DNA of 64,000 nucleotides from Anaeramoeba flamelloides (lineage: Eukaryota; Metamonada; Anaeramoebidae): the NCBI GenBank assembly GCA_027625915.1, contig JANTQA010000047.1, positions 13,020,001 to 13,084,000 of the forward strand, given 5' to 3'. Position 1 is the stretch's first letter, and every line of letters begins with the position of its first letter. This document shows positions 24,103 to 43,578 of this stretch, piece after piece. The translations under genes were made by a program, and so were the position numbers. The notes under the pieces are model-generated. The model was given only the letters and a program-made list of their open reading frames with translations, was not told the DNA's origin and searched no databases.

Positions 24103-25090
24103 CTTGGTATTCAATAATTCATTATATGTATATTTATAAATTTATTTTTTTCAATCCCTTATATCCTTTGAATTCCAATTAATTGTATTGTTTGTTCGTT
24201 TATTAAATTTTATTAATTTTTCCAAATAAGGGAGAGATATTTTTTTTTAATTTATTTTTGAATCTAAATTTCTTTTGATTGATGAAATTATCATATTTTC
24301 AATTTTGAATTCTATTTTGTAAATAAGAATTGGTGTGTTTCTGTATATTTTACACATTCCAGTGATGTATGAATTAATCCAAGAATTTAAGTAATTTAAG
24401 GTTTTTATTTCTTTATTAAAAATTCATAATCCATATGTCAATTGTCTTAATATAAAAGATTTAAATACTTTTATTTTTACATCATTATTAAGAGAATTTT
24501 TGTTAAATAAATTTTTAGAGTCATTAAATGCCTCTTTTGAGTTTTTAAATTATAGACTATCTGTAGAATTTTTATCTAAATAAATACCCAAATATTCATT
24601 TTTTTTTAATCTTATTATATAATTGTTTTATCTTTATTATGTTTTAACCCAAATTGAATAATAATTTCAGATATATAATTTAGTTTTTGAAATAAATCAT
24701 TTTTATTTCCCTTTTATTATAAAAATTAAATCACTAACAAACATTTGACAATGATCTGTTAATGATATTATTTTCAATAAAAGAAAAAGTAAAATTAGAG
24801 CAAATAAAATAGGTGACACTGCATCTCCTTGGAATGTACTAAGTCCTTCTCCTTGATAATATTTTAAGAAAAAATTTTGAATAATTTTATTTAAAATAAA
24901 TTTTTTTATTATTTTTCTAATTATTTTAAAATTGATTGAGTCAAAGAATGTTGCTATATCAATCATTATAATATATGTTTTATCATTTCCATTTTCAATA
25001 TATGTTTTGATTTTATAATAAAATTTAACATATTTTGTAATTATTGAAAAACAAAATATTTTCTTATCTAAAGAAAGAAATATTATTTCA
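24103..25090 (-). mobile_element. LINE reverse-transcriptase fragment, 5' truncated
   Basis: Minus-strand frames show the reverse-transcriptase order: motif A (MIDIATFFDSINFKIIRKI), then LSTFQGDAVSPILFALIL (motif B type), then a decayed FVSDLIF in place of the usual FADDL, then YLGIYLDK and the C-terminal QLTYGL region. The frame 24966-24703 is the longest intact piece; stops follow. The 5' part is missing. The clade cannot be named by eye. In both LINE copies here the coding part runs into a cassette array on its 3' side. Confidence 0.75.
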
Positions 25091-27921
25091 TTGTTTGAAA
25101 TTTACAAAAAATATTATTTAAACACTGAAAAAAAAAAAAAACAAAAGAGACCAACAATGTTTTATTCCTTGTATTAAAAAGTAAAATAACTTAAAGATAA
25201 AAAAAAACTTCAACATACTAATTTTGATGTTGAAAAAAATATAAAAATCTTATTTACCAAATTATTCAAAATCAATAATTTCTTTTTTTTTAACAAAAAA
25301 ATAATAAGTAAAAACAACAAAAAATTAAATTTAACATGTTTCTCTAAAACTTTTTTGTAATCCTTAAAAATCATCTTATAATAAAAATCATTTTTTTTTT
25401 TGAGTTTTGATTATTTAGAAAGATAAATATAAATACTAAATGATTTTAATCACTCAAAATCTTCATTTTCCAAAAATGAAAAGCAAAAATATATTTTATT
25501 ATCATTCCCCTTATTTGGTAATATTTACCAACAAATAAAATCATTTCAAATTTATAATTATTATAATAGAAAATTCATAATTTTGTTCAAGTAATTTATC
25601 CCAATTATAAAATTTCATGGCTTATACTCCAAATCGTGCGAGAAAAAATTACTAAATTATTTAAATTTAAGAAATTATTGATAATCCACATAAAAAAATC
25701 AATTTTTCTCTGATCATCAAGTTATTAAAATAGTAGGTACATTTTACCATTTTAAAAAAATTTTAATTAGAAAAACATTACAGAAAAAAGATTTTTTGAT
25801 TGCCAAGCGATATTAAAACTTTGAAATCAAAATGTAATTCAATACTCTATTTGTAGATAGAAAAGAATCAAAGCAATTAATTCATAGTTGAGTCTGTGAT
25901 TTTTTGATTTTTTGAACATTTTTTTTTGATTAAATTTTTGAGTATTATTAAAATTAGTTTTGGATCTAGAAAGGTGTTATAACTATTGATCCAAATTTTT
26001 CAAAGAGTAAACCCAAAAAAAATGACCTTAAAACGCATGTATTTGAAACAAATATTTTCTTTTAGAAGACCGAACATGAAAGATCACCTTTCCAAATAAA
26101 TTTTTATTGAAATCAAAAAAGAAAAAACAAACAATTGGCCAAAGTATATATATTGAATATTTTATGTTCTTGATCTTTTTAAATTGTATGATTCCTAACA
26201 ATTTATAACCTTGGATTTCTCGCTCCATTGCTATTTATATTATTTTTTATTATTAGCAGGAAACATTTTTTAAAAAATATGTTTTTAAGATTCTATTTTC
26301 AAATATTTTTATCAAATAAAGTCAAAAAAAGGTCACTATTTCGAAAATTAAAAAAAAAAAAGGAATTGAATTCTTGGAATTAAAAAACAGTTACAAAAGT
26401 TTCTACCTAAAAAAAAAGGAAAAATTGAAAAAAAATAAAACAAGAATTCAGAATTATTTTGAGTTCTCAAACCATAAGATAATAAATAATTATCTAATCA
26501 AACACATACATCCTATAAATCTTAATTTCTGGAGAAGAATCAGAAAATATGCTATTTTAATAACCCAACTAGAATTAAATTAATTAAATGGAAAATCGGC
26601 GGTTTTTAATTCATTTTCAAATTGTTTATTAATAGAAAGAATTTTTTTATCAAAAATTTTACAAACAAAAATATTTTACCATTAAGAATTAAAAATAAAA
26701 CCAAATTAAGAATAAATAAGTGTATCAAATGTTACAGATAAGATCAGTAAATAAAATGATTTTTATTTATTATGTCTTGATAATTTTTTTATTTTTTTGA
26801 TATCTATTTTTTAGTTGGTGTGTAAATATCTTATAATATGGGTATATTCAACTCTCATATAAATTAAAATATCAATGCATTTATTTAAAGAAATAATTTG
26901 AAGAATTCATTTATGCTTAAACAGTGGCACTCAAAATTTGTAAAATGTACTTTGCTTCTTAAATATTTGATTTTTGGATTTATTGTGAAGGGATTGGTGT
27001 TAAAATACGTTATCGAATATAGACAGATTTGTAATAATAACTAAATTGGTAACTTCTAATTCAAAAATGAAGAAAGAAAGTTATTTAAAACATTTTAAAC
27101 TTAAATTTAGTTTTTGAAAAATTTTGGTTCATTTTTCTTCCATTTTATAAAAAGATGAAATTTTAACTATTTTTTGTTCATATAAACTTTCCAAAATTAC
27201 CAAAAGGAAGGTTCCATAATCATTATAATGTTTTGTAAACATTTATTTTTTCTTTTTCAAATCCAAAAATAAACCTTAAAAAAGATTAGATTATTTTTAC
27301 ATATAATTTTATTACAGGAAAAGTGAATCTTTTAAAAATGAAAAAAACATTTCTCTAAAGTTGATAAATTGTTTGTTTATCAAGTTCAATTGTATCTTTC
27401 TAAATAAGTACTTACTCTATTACCTTTGGGGAAAAAAAATAAATAAGATTTACTTGTTCCTTAAAAAAAATTCAAAAATAAAAAATTTTAGAACATTAGT
27501 GTGGTATAATAAATAAATTAAAAAAAGTGTTAAATTATTAAAATTTAAATTGATTTTATTTTTATAATTATCCATTTATAAAGACTTTTAAACTTATTTT
27601 TTCAAAAAATAAGAAAAATATAAAAAAAAAATTTATAATGATTTTGAAAAGATAAATCCCTCAAAAAGTTATAAAAAATATTTCAAAATTTTAAGAATGT
27701 GAGAATATCTATTCGAAAGTAAAATTAAAAACAGTGTTCGTTTATTAATATTCTTGCAAAGAATTAAATTTCTAAATTAATTAAGGATTGTGTCAAAATT
27801 TTTAATAATTGATTCAAACTTTTATTATTTCCTAACAAAAACAATCAAATAGTTTTCTTTCTGATTTCAAAATAAAAATATAATTCTAAATTAAAAGTAA
27901 ATTATTTTATTGGTTTTAATT
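25091..27921. other. Intergenic, no gene seen
   Basis: AT-rich sequence with homopolymer runs. No protein-like frame, RNA gene or clear element was found. It includes the region 3' of the HRD1 gene. Confidence 0.45.
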
Positions 27922-35433
<7,512 letters not shown>

Positions 35434-37898
35434 TTTGTTTGTCTTATTTTAGAAAGGAAAAGAATAAAAAAATAAATGAATCAGTCTTGATTAAGAATTT
35501 GTAGATCTAGTTTTACTCTGTTTGAAAACAAATTGAAATTTTTAATAAGAAATAAATGATTGGGTGAGTTTCCATTCAATGGTGAGTTGATTAGTAAAGG
35601 TATGGACTTCTTTTTTAAGTCAACAAAAATATTCTCTCATTTTTATTTTTTTAGTTTTTCGTAAATTTTAGTAATAATTCCTCTCATCTTTGATATATTC
35701 CAAAACTAAAGTACTATTTAAAGAGGTGTACTCTTATAGATATTGTTGGTTATTTTTGGGTTTTGGGGATTATTTTTGTTGTTACTCTTTGATTAGTTTC
35801 GTTTCTTTTGATGATTTTTTTATTTGTCTAAAATTGGTTTTGATTTTTAAAAAGTTTTTAATTTCACAAATATATTTAAAAATTAAATTTTGTTCCAAAA
35901 AAATGCAAAATATTATTTTTACGTTATGATGAAATTAATTTGGTATATAAAAAAGGAATTATTTCAGATCTCAAAGAAAACAAATTATTGGAGGTTAATT
36001 GGGTATAGAAGACTGGGATAATTTATCATTATTTATTGATTTTTTTTTTTCAAAATATCAGCAGTTATTGATTTTTAAAAAAAAAAATATCGAATATATT
36101 TATTTGTGAAGCTGAAAGCTTCTAAAAAAAATATATTCAGATGTTTTTTTTTTTAAAAAGCAATAGCAAATGTTATTTTTTGTGGGCAAACAATATGAAA
36201 AAAATAAAAAAGACTAAAAACAAAAAACAAAATTTTGTTTTTATTTATTTTTCATCCTTTGCGATCTTTATCGAAAATAGTTAGAAATGTTAAAAAACAA
36301 CAAATATAAAAAGATCTTCATTTGTATTTTAATTTCTTTTAATATTTGTTCCAAACTCTCATTTGATATTGGAACTTCGTCTGGTGAATTGTTGTTATCT
36401 GATTGGCCACTAAAAGAGTAAAATTTTGGACCATTAAACATCCCAAGACAACAAAATTATAAATAAAAAAAAAAATGTTTTGTTATTTTCTCTTTTTGAA
36501 ATTCTGTCATTTCAATTATTAAAAAAAAAGTAAAAATGAAACTGAATTTTTCCAACTCCTATTAAATGGTTGATTGCTTCGATTGCTACTCTTTTTTTTG
36601 ATCCTAAGTAAAAAAAATTTTTATCAAAAAAATTGATATTTTTTTTTGATTTCAAAAAGTCAATTGATAAGATACAAAAAGCCAAAATAAACCTTTTTAT
36701 TTGCAATATTTTTTTTTTTGATAAAGTGATCTGATATTTTTAGTAACTTGAATTTTTCACTTTATGAATTTGAATTTTCTTTCCCAAAAAAAACTCCAAA
36801 ATCCCAATTTAAACAATTTCCTCCTGTATTTTTAATTTGAAAAAGTTTTGATATTTTTTCACTAATTTTTAGCTTATTTTTTTCTTTCCAGAAAAGAAAA
36901 GCTTAACCCAATACAAGAACATTTGGTAAACAATATCGAATATGTTACGTGATGTTGATCACAAAGATATAGCAACATTTTTTATATTTTTTCCAATATT
37001 TTTGCTTGAGAAAAATAACAAATATAAAACCCATTTTGCCTAATATTAGGAAGAATTGAGACTTCTGCCTTTTTTATACTAATAATTTTAATAGTATTTG
37101 ACATAATAAAATTAAATATCAAATTTTATCAAAATTGGTTCTTATTTATGAATTTCCAAAAAAAAAAAAAATGAGGCAAGCCCCATTCTTTTGTTGATTT
37201 TAAATGTGAAATTTTTAGTTTGAAGGAATCTGGATTTCCTTATAATAATGTGTATTTGTTAACTGCAACCTATATTTTTTTCTTTGTGGATATTAAAATC
37301 CAATAGACTAATTTAAAAAAAATTTTAAAGTTTTCTCAATTGTTGGATATAAATAGAGAGTTTCCTATATTTATCCAAATTTTATTAATAGTAAACCAAA
37401 CAGACGTTTTGATTTTAGAGAATAAATGGATTTCCAATATAAAATCCCTGGGTGAAGACCAATAATTTGTTTGAAAAAATGATTTTTTTTTATAAATTTT
37501 GAATGATTGGCGGTTAGCTATTGATTTTTTGATAATAATTATTCTTTTTCTATTAAGATAATCAGATATTATATTTAATATTACCAAAATTTCCATAAAT
37601 CCAAGAAATTCTATATTTATCCCTAGAAAATATAAAAACTCTATTTTTTACAACTTTCATATTTAGACTACTCTGGTTCTAATTTGCTATTTCTTCTAGT
37701 TAGGTTAGATAAGATTTTTTTTTTCAAAAATTGAGTTTTGGTGTGTTAAACTTAGTTTATTGGAGTTTAATTATTCAAATATATACTCTTAATTAACCAG
37801 AAAAAGCAAAAAAAAAAAAAAAAGTAGTTATATAAAGTACAAATACAGATACAGTCTTTTCCTTTTTAAAGTGACAAATTTTCAATAATAATTAATAA
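35434..37898. other. Intergenic, no secure gene
   Basis: Sequence upstream of HRD1. Two short minus-strand frames (around 36535-36615 with KKRVAIEAINHLIGVGK, and around 37336-37630) look faintly protein-like, but I could not join them to neighbours or a known family. No RNA gene seen. Confidence 0.4.
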
Positions 37899-38326
37899 TT
37901 GTGGAAAAAAAGTGAAACTGGAAAAAAAGTGAAACACGGTTTTTATTTGGGAACATTACTGAAAATTCAAAGTAAAACCAATGAAAAAAAGATCAAATAA
38001 ATAAATAAAGACCAAATGAAGTATTCGCCATAATTATAGTTTTTTTAATTCTACCTTTTGGTATGAGCTTTTCTTTGATTGACCGATTATTCTAAATTTC
38101 TTCAAAAAATTGAATATTTTTGAGATCTCCAAAACCAGACCTTGAATTTCGATAAATCAAGTAGATTTAAATTGTATTTGTTGGATTGATTGAAAATAAT
38201 ATAATGGGTTATTATTTGAAGTTAATTGGTTTCTTCTTTTTAATGGTTTTACTTTTCTTTTCCAGTAATGTTCCCAAATAAAAACCCTGTTTCACTTTTT
38301 TACCAGTTTCACTTTTTTTCCATAAC
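37899..38326. mobile_element. Inverted-repeat element with arms of about 60 bases
   Basis: Left gtggaaaaaaagtgaaactg, right ccagtttcactttttttcca, with the arms continuing inward through tttttatttgggaacattac. The inner part (gagatctccaaa, aataatataatgg) is also recognisable near 21900-22290 and, reversed, near 49495-49690. The end sequence is similar to that of hairpin MITE family 1. Confidence 0.65.
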
Positions 38327-38488
38327 AGCAAGGTGCAAAAAAAATCTCAAATTAAGGTGCAAAATTTGGAATTTTTTTATTTTACAAATTATTTTACTAG
38401 AATCCGTATTTTGTACCTTAAATTGGAAAATTTTTTTGTACCTTAATTATTATTGAAATTTTGTGTCTTAGAAATGGAATTGACTGTA
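38327..38488. mobile_element. Hairpin MITE family 1, copy 4 (left arm missing)
   Basis: Starts within the left arm (aaggtgcaaaaaaaatctca) and ends aaatggaattgactgta. It abuts the element ending at 38326. Confidence 0.6.
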
Positions 38489-38530
38489 TCACTAAAAATT
38501 TCAAACATTTTTATTTAGAATCGAGTTATA

Positions 38531-39784
38531 AACTCAATTCCAAAAATTGGGGTACACCTTCAAAATCAATTTAATTCCAAGAAAAGTGATATTTGACTCT
38601 TAAATAGAAACATTAGATATTAACAATCAATGTAAATAATTTTAAAGTTAATTATTTATCATTTTTTTTCATTATTTTTTGATTTTTGATTTTCAATAAT
38701 TTTTTTGATTTTTTTTGTACAGTCAGTTTCACTTTTAAGGCACAAACTTTCAACGAAATTTAAGGTACAAAAAAATCTCAAATTAAGGCACAAAATTTGG
38801 AATTTTTTATTTTACAATTTATTTTTACTAGAATTTGAATTTTGTGCTTTAATTTGAGATTTTTATTGTGCCTTAAATTTCGTTGAAAGTTTGTGCCTTA
38901 AAAGTGAAACTGACTGTATTCTTTTTTTCAAAAAAAAAATTTTCTTTTTTTTTCAAAACTTTTCGAAAATCTCAAAATAACTTTAAAATGAAATTTAAAA
39001 GTTTTCATTCTGATCACAAAAAAAGTTTTTTTTTTCTCTCAAAAAGAAAAAAGATTCTTTTTTTATCGAGAAAAAATTTTTTTGAAAAAAAATCATGATA
39101 TGGTGTGCTAGGGCACATGGCCTACAAACAGAACTTATTATTATTAATGGAAGTGTGAATACTGGATGTAATATTAATGATATTATCAAAAAAATCAAAG
39201 GAAATTCAACTCGCTAATTCAGAATATAGTGAGTTGAAATGGATTTTCCAAAAGGATGGAGCTTGTCCACATACCTCAAAAAAAAAAACTCAAACTTACT
39301 TAAAGTGGGGGTGTTATGTTCTGGACCCTTGAACCCTAATTCCACAAGATTTAAATCCAATTGGGAATTTATGGATACTAAACTGAAAAATTGTAACCAA
39401 AAAACGAAGAAGAATTTTTAAAATTTTCACTAATGTATGAAATACTTTGAGTTGGGAAACCTAAGATAATTAGTAAACTCTATATTCAAAAGGATAGATT
39501 TAGTTATCAAAAGACAAGCTGAATCTATTAATAGTTTTTATTAATTTTTCTTTCAATAAAAATGGATTTTTTGGTAACCGTGTTCCAAAAATAGGGGCAC
39601 ACTTTCTTTTATTTTTTCTTTTTTATTTATCGAATTGAATTTTAAATTTACTATTTAATATATAAATAGTATTAATTAAATATTTTCGGGTCTTTTATTA
39701 TTTTAATATTCAAGTATCATCTATTTTGGAGTATATTTTTATTAATGTAATTTTTTTTTGTGTCCCATTTTTTGGAATTGAGTT
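38531..39784 (+). mobile_element. Tc1/mariner transposon relic with a nested hairpin MITE
   Basis: Ends are inverted repeats flanked by TA: aactcaattccaaaaattgg at the left, ttttttggaattgagtt at the right, TA at 38529-38530 and 39785-39786. Between 39090 and 39480 the plus strand encodes the C-terminal part of a Tc1-type transposase over several broken frames: MIWCARAHGLQTELIIINGS, then QKDGACPHTSKK and DLNPIGNLW. These match the GAxPHxS and DLNPIENLW signatures. The N-terminal DNA-binding half is not visible. A MITE (38718-38918) sits inside. Confidence 0.8.
38718..38918. mobile_element. Hairpin MITE family 1, copy 5 (complete)
   Basis: A 201-bp near-perfect palindrome: TA, cagtcagtttcacttttaag, and the mirror cttaaaagtgaaactgactg, TA. 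Arms of about 80 bases include gcacaaactttcaacgaaat. Confidence 0.8.
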
Positions 39785-39829
39785 TAGATTTTTTGATAAT
39801 ACCTAGGTCTCTTAGTTTATAATGAAGTT

Positions 39830-40150
39830 CATAAAATTTTTAATTTTACTCTATTCTTTTAACTTATGGAAAACCTGAAAGTAGTTTTCTTGATGTTTTG
39901 TATCATATTCTGTGAAGTGTTCTAGGTTTTTTTGAGGTTTTATATTTTATTCTGTGAAGTATTCTAGGTGTTTTTTACTTGAGAAATAAGCCTCAAATTT
40001 ATTAAAATTTTCGGTTTATTTCTAAAGTAAAAAAAAAACTAACGAAAATATATTGATTATCCAATTAAATAGAAAACTCAAAAAAAAAACTAACCAAAAT
40101 CTATCGGTTTTCTAAATAAAAAAAAAAACTCAAGAAAACCTAGTGACGCG
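39830..40150. repeat. Palindromic cassette array 4
   Basis: A short array: tgtgaagtgttctaggtttt units, an aaattttcggtttatttcta palindrome, aaaatatattgattatc and aaactcaagaaaacctag. It lies just beyond the Tc1/mariner relic. Confidence 0.65.
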
Positions 40151-41015
40151 ATTTTTTATAATATATAAATAAAACGAAAATAACAAAAAAATAATTTTCT
40201 TTCTCCAATTAAAAAAGCTTTTTGAAATTTCCAAGGAGGAAAAAAAATTCAAAATATAAAAATAATAATTTTAGTATAATTATAAAAAAAAAATCATGAA
40301 ATATCCGATCTAATTAATAAAAGAATTCATCATTCGTATTATCAATAAAAAGTGATAGTATTATTATTGATTATTTTAATATAATTCTCAAATCAAGATG
40401 GGGTGTTTATATACACTATGGGAAAAATTCTGTTATCTCTTTATTTACACACAAATTTTAATTTTTTTATTAATATAAATAATCATTTTTTTGAATTTAA
40501 ATTCGATTTTATAGATAAAAACAATTTACTTTTGATTAATTCTACATAATTCAAAAAAAAATATTTATTTGATTCTATTTTTTTTTTTTTTTTTTTTTTC
40601 GAATTTTATTGTCACTACTTTGTAAATTATAAATTTTGGTTTTTAAAACCAGTATGATTTTAATGGCTTCCATCTAATTAATAATTTCTCTAAAACTTAC
40701 AAGTCTAAGTATTAATTAAAAAATCAAATCTCATATATCTATTTTCAGATTATTTAGGCTGATAAAGGAGATAAAAGAAGAAACTCCAATCGTTATCATT
40801 TCTCTTTTATTACAACAATATTTAATTTTAAATATTAACTTCTTGTATAACTCTATAAAAAGTATTTCTAAATTTCTTGGTTGTTTAACTTTGAAAAAAG
40901 TGATTTTTATCCATGAAAAAATACTGTATTAAAAAACTAAATAAGAATTTATAGCATTTTTAATCAAATAAAAATATTTTTCATAATTAAAAAATAATTT
41001 TGAAAACTAGAATAT
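40151..41015. other. Intergenic, nothing recognised
   Basis: AT-rich sequence with homopolymers; no coding or repeat signal that I can support. Confidence 0.4.
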
Positions 41016-41216
41016 TACAGTCAGTTCCACTTTTAAGGCACAAACGTTCAACGAAATTTAAGGAACAAAAAAATCTCAAATTAAAGCCCAAAATTTGGAA
41101 ATCTTTTATTTTACAAATTATTTTATTAGAATCTGTATTTTGTGCCTTAATTTGGGATTTAAATTGTGCCTTAAATTTCGTTGAACGTTTTTGCCTTAAA
41201 AGTGGAACTGACTGTA
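41016..41216. mobile_element. Hairpin MITE family 1, copy 6 (complete)
   Basis: TA, cagtcagttccacttttaag at the left, and the mirror cttaaaagtggaactgactg, TA at the right. The length (201 bp) equals copy 5. Confidence 0.8.
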
Positions 41217-41980
41217 CTTAAGCCCGTTAAAATTTTTTTTTCATAAAATAAAACTTAATGATTTCAAATTTTCAAAAAATTCTTTTATAAATTATTGTTT
41301 TCTAATAAATCATTCAACCTTAATACTAATTTAAAAATATTTTTTTTTTTTTTTCTTTTTTTTTTTTCTTTTAAAGGGAAGAAATTAATTTCATCTTATA
41401 GTCTTTAGGGATTTTTTTTTTTTACAAGTTTTTTTTATGATTCAAAAATCATAAGATTTTCAAAACAAAAAATGAATTAAAAGCATCCATCAGTGTTTCT
41501 GAATTCAATAGAATAGAGTGAAATATATGATTTTACTACATTCTTTTAAACTTTTGAAAAGCTATATACTCTACAGTATTCAATGGCATTTCCCAAATTT
41601 TTAAGTTTTTGGTTTCAAAATTTTAGAAAAGAATTATAATTAAAAATAAACTATTTTTGAGTTTTTTTCAATTTTCAAAATCAAAAAAAGAATTTTATTT
41701 CAAATGAATTTTCATGAAGCTTTACAAGTGTTGTAATTCCTCTTTTAGTATGAAGAAAATAAGGTTTAATTTTAATTTTCGATCTCAAGTTCATTAAAAC
41801 ATTAAATGTGTTGGTAAGAGAAAGTGTTAAAATAACTAAAAGAAAAAAATTAAAAATGAACAGAATTATATTGATTTTTCATAATAAAATAACAAAATCT
41901 AAAAAAAAAAAATTAATTTTTCTCAAACAATTTAATTTGGGAACTTGAACATATACAAAAAAAAATAAAAAAAATCTTAA
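41217..41980. other. Intergenic, one isolated cassette
   Basis: Near 41495-41570 a single gaattcaatagaatagagtg palindrome (a cassette module) followed by ctctacagtattcaatggca stands alone. Otherwise AT-rich without a gene. Confidence 0.4.
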
Positions 41981-43578
41981 TTAAAGAAAAGTGTCGAATT
42001 GAAAATCAATATTTTGTAAATTATTATCTTTATTGTCAAAAACAAACAATTTTTTTTGAACTGATAAAGATTTTATGCTTTTTTTAGTTTTGTATTTATT
42101 TTTAATCTTGTTTCGGAAATCTTTGATATTACAAACAAAACTTGAAGACATCTTCATTTTTTTGTGGCTAACTTTTTTTGAGGTTAGATTATGGTTGTTT
42201 TCAATTTTCTTCATTTGTGGTAATTGTAAAATTTCATCAAGAGTAATTCGATCTTGGGGGTTTTTAAGCATCATTTTTGTTATTAATGATTTCAGTCCTC
42301 TTGATCGTGGAACGTTAAAGGGTAAAACAGTATTGGACGATTGATCAACCGATTTGATGTTTCTTAATTGGTCCCATTCGTTTCCATCTTTTGGAAGTGT
42401 AATTTGCGCGGTTAGCTCGTACATGGAGATCCCAAGGCTGTAAATGTCCATAGAGGTCTGTGCTATGACTTCCTCTATAATGCTCATCCCAGTCAATTCC
42501 GGTGCGCTGTAGCGGTTGTCCCCTTCACTACTTATTTTTGCTCCGACTGGTGTGATCAGCCCTAAATCACAAATTAGGATCTTGTTATATTTTTTGCAGA
42601 ATAAAAGATTGGCTGGTTTCAAATCTAAGTGGATAAAGCCATTTTCGTGGATTAACTTTAGTCCACTAGCAATGTCATAGATCCATTTCCAGATTTGATC
42701 TTCAGAAATTATTGTTTTGATAACACCTTTGTTTTGATGATTTGTTTTTGTTTTTGATCTCATTTCAGTTTTTGTTTTTGTTTCTGTTTTTTTTGTGGTC
42801 TTGGTTGTATTTAGAGTTGTTTCGGTACGTGTTTTCTTCTCTATTCTTTTTTGGTTGTGGCTTTTTTTTCTTCGAATTGTTCTTCTTTGTTTTTTCCTCG
42901 ATTTGGTTTTTTTGCCCTCAAGGTACTGAACCGTAAAGCGAGAAAGATCACCTGAAGGGTAGTATTTCATTACAGTATACAGAGTGCTGTTTTGTTCCCA
43001 AATGCCATAGATAGGCACAATGTTCAATTGCTTGTTGCTGTCATAATTATTAAACAAGTAAGAGAGAAATTCACACAGCTTCCCAACCTCATCGATCTTT
43101 CGTAACAGATCTTGGTATGTACTTAAACTCCCCCCCATTTGTTTAATTGCATACGTCTTTTGCTTTTTTTTATGCCTTGCCTTATACACCAAGCCAAAAC
43201 TGCCCTCTCCAATTTTCTTAAGAAAAGAAAAGTCTTCTTTTGAACAAACTTTTGATTTAAAAGAGGAAGTACAAAAAAAAAAAAAAAAAAAAAAAGAAAA
43301 AATGACAGCAAAGTAAAGTTTTTTTTATTTTATCAGAACAAGGAGTTTTTAAAAGAATGAAAACAAAACAACTTACTTTTACAGACTCTTTTGGAATAAA
43401 AAAGATTATTTGGTTTTGTTTTTGTAAGGGAATCTCCAAGATCGGAGATCATTTTTTTGCAAGATTTTCTTTTTCTTATTCGTAAAGAATGTTCACGACA
43501 TAGTTTTTTGCTCAGACTGTCCAAGTCCATTCTCTTTCTGGGTGAATGTAAACTACAATTTTTCACTTGTTTTTCCAT
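41981..43578 (-). CDS. Wee1/Myt1-family protein kinase
   Basis: Two exons, 43578-43377 and 43248-41981, 489 aa; donor AAAA|GTAAGT, intron about 128 bp. A second acceptor at 43237-43238 in the same phase would shorten exon 2 by four codons. Kinase motifs in order: glycine loop GEGSFGLVYK (about residue 81), YAIK lysine (about 103), HLDLKPANLL (Asp about 276), DLG in place of DFG (about 295), EGDNRYSAPEL (about 309) and LPKDGNEWDQLRN (about 352). The last two are hallmarks of Wee1/Myt1 kinases, which inhibit CDK1 by phosphorylating its glycine loop. All catalytic residues are present, so it should be active. An insert of about 75 Lys/Thr/Arg-rich residues lies between the hinge (MKYYPSGDLS) and the helix before the catalytic loop. 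The 70-residue basic tail has no membrane segment, so soluble Wee1 is more likely than Myt1. Confidence 0.85.

Noticed and set aside
36512-36706. Minus-strand frame with KKRVAIEAINHLIGVGK
   Set aside because: Vaguely like a winged-helix segment of RNA polymerase III subunit C34, but too short, without a start, and not joinable to neighbours.
36940-37020. Plus-strand DIATFF text resembling the LINE motif A at 24.9 kb
   Set aside because: Only six residues match and the surroundings do not align with the reverse transcriptase.
37336-37630. Minus-strand frame of about 95 codons
   Set aside because: No motif, start or family; may be old transposon DNA but nothing supports a call.
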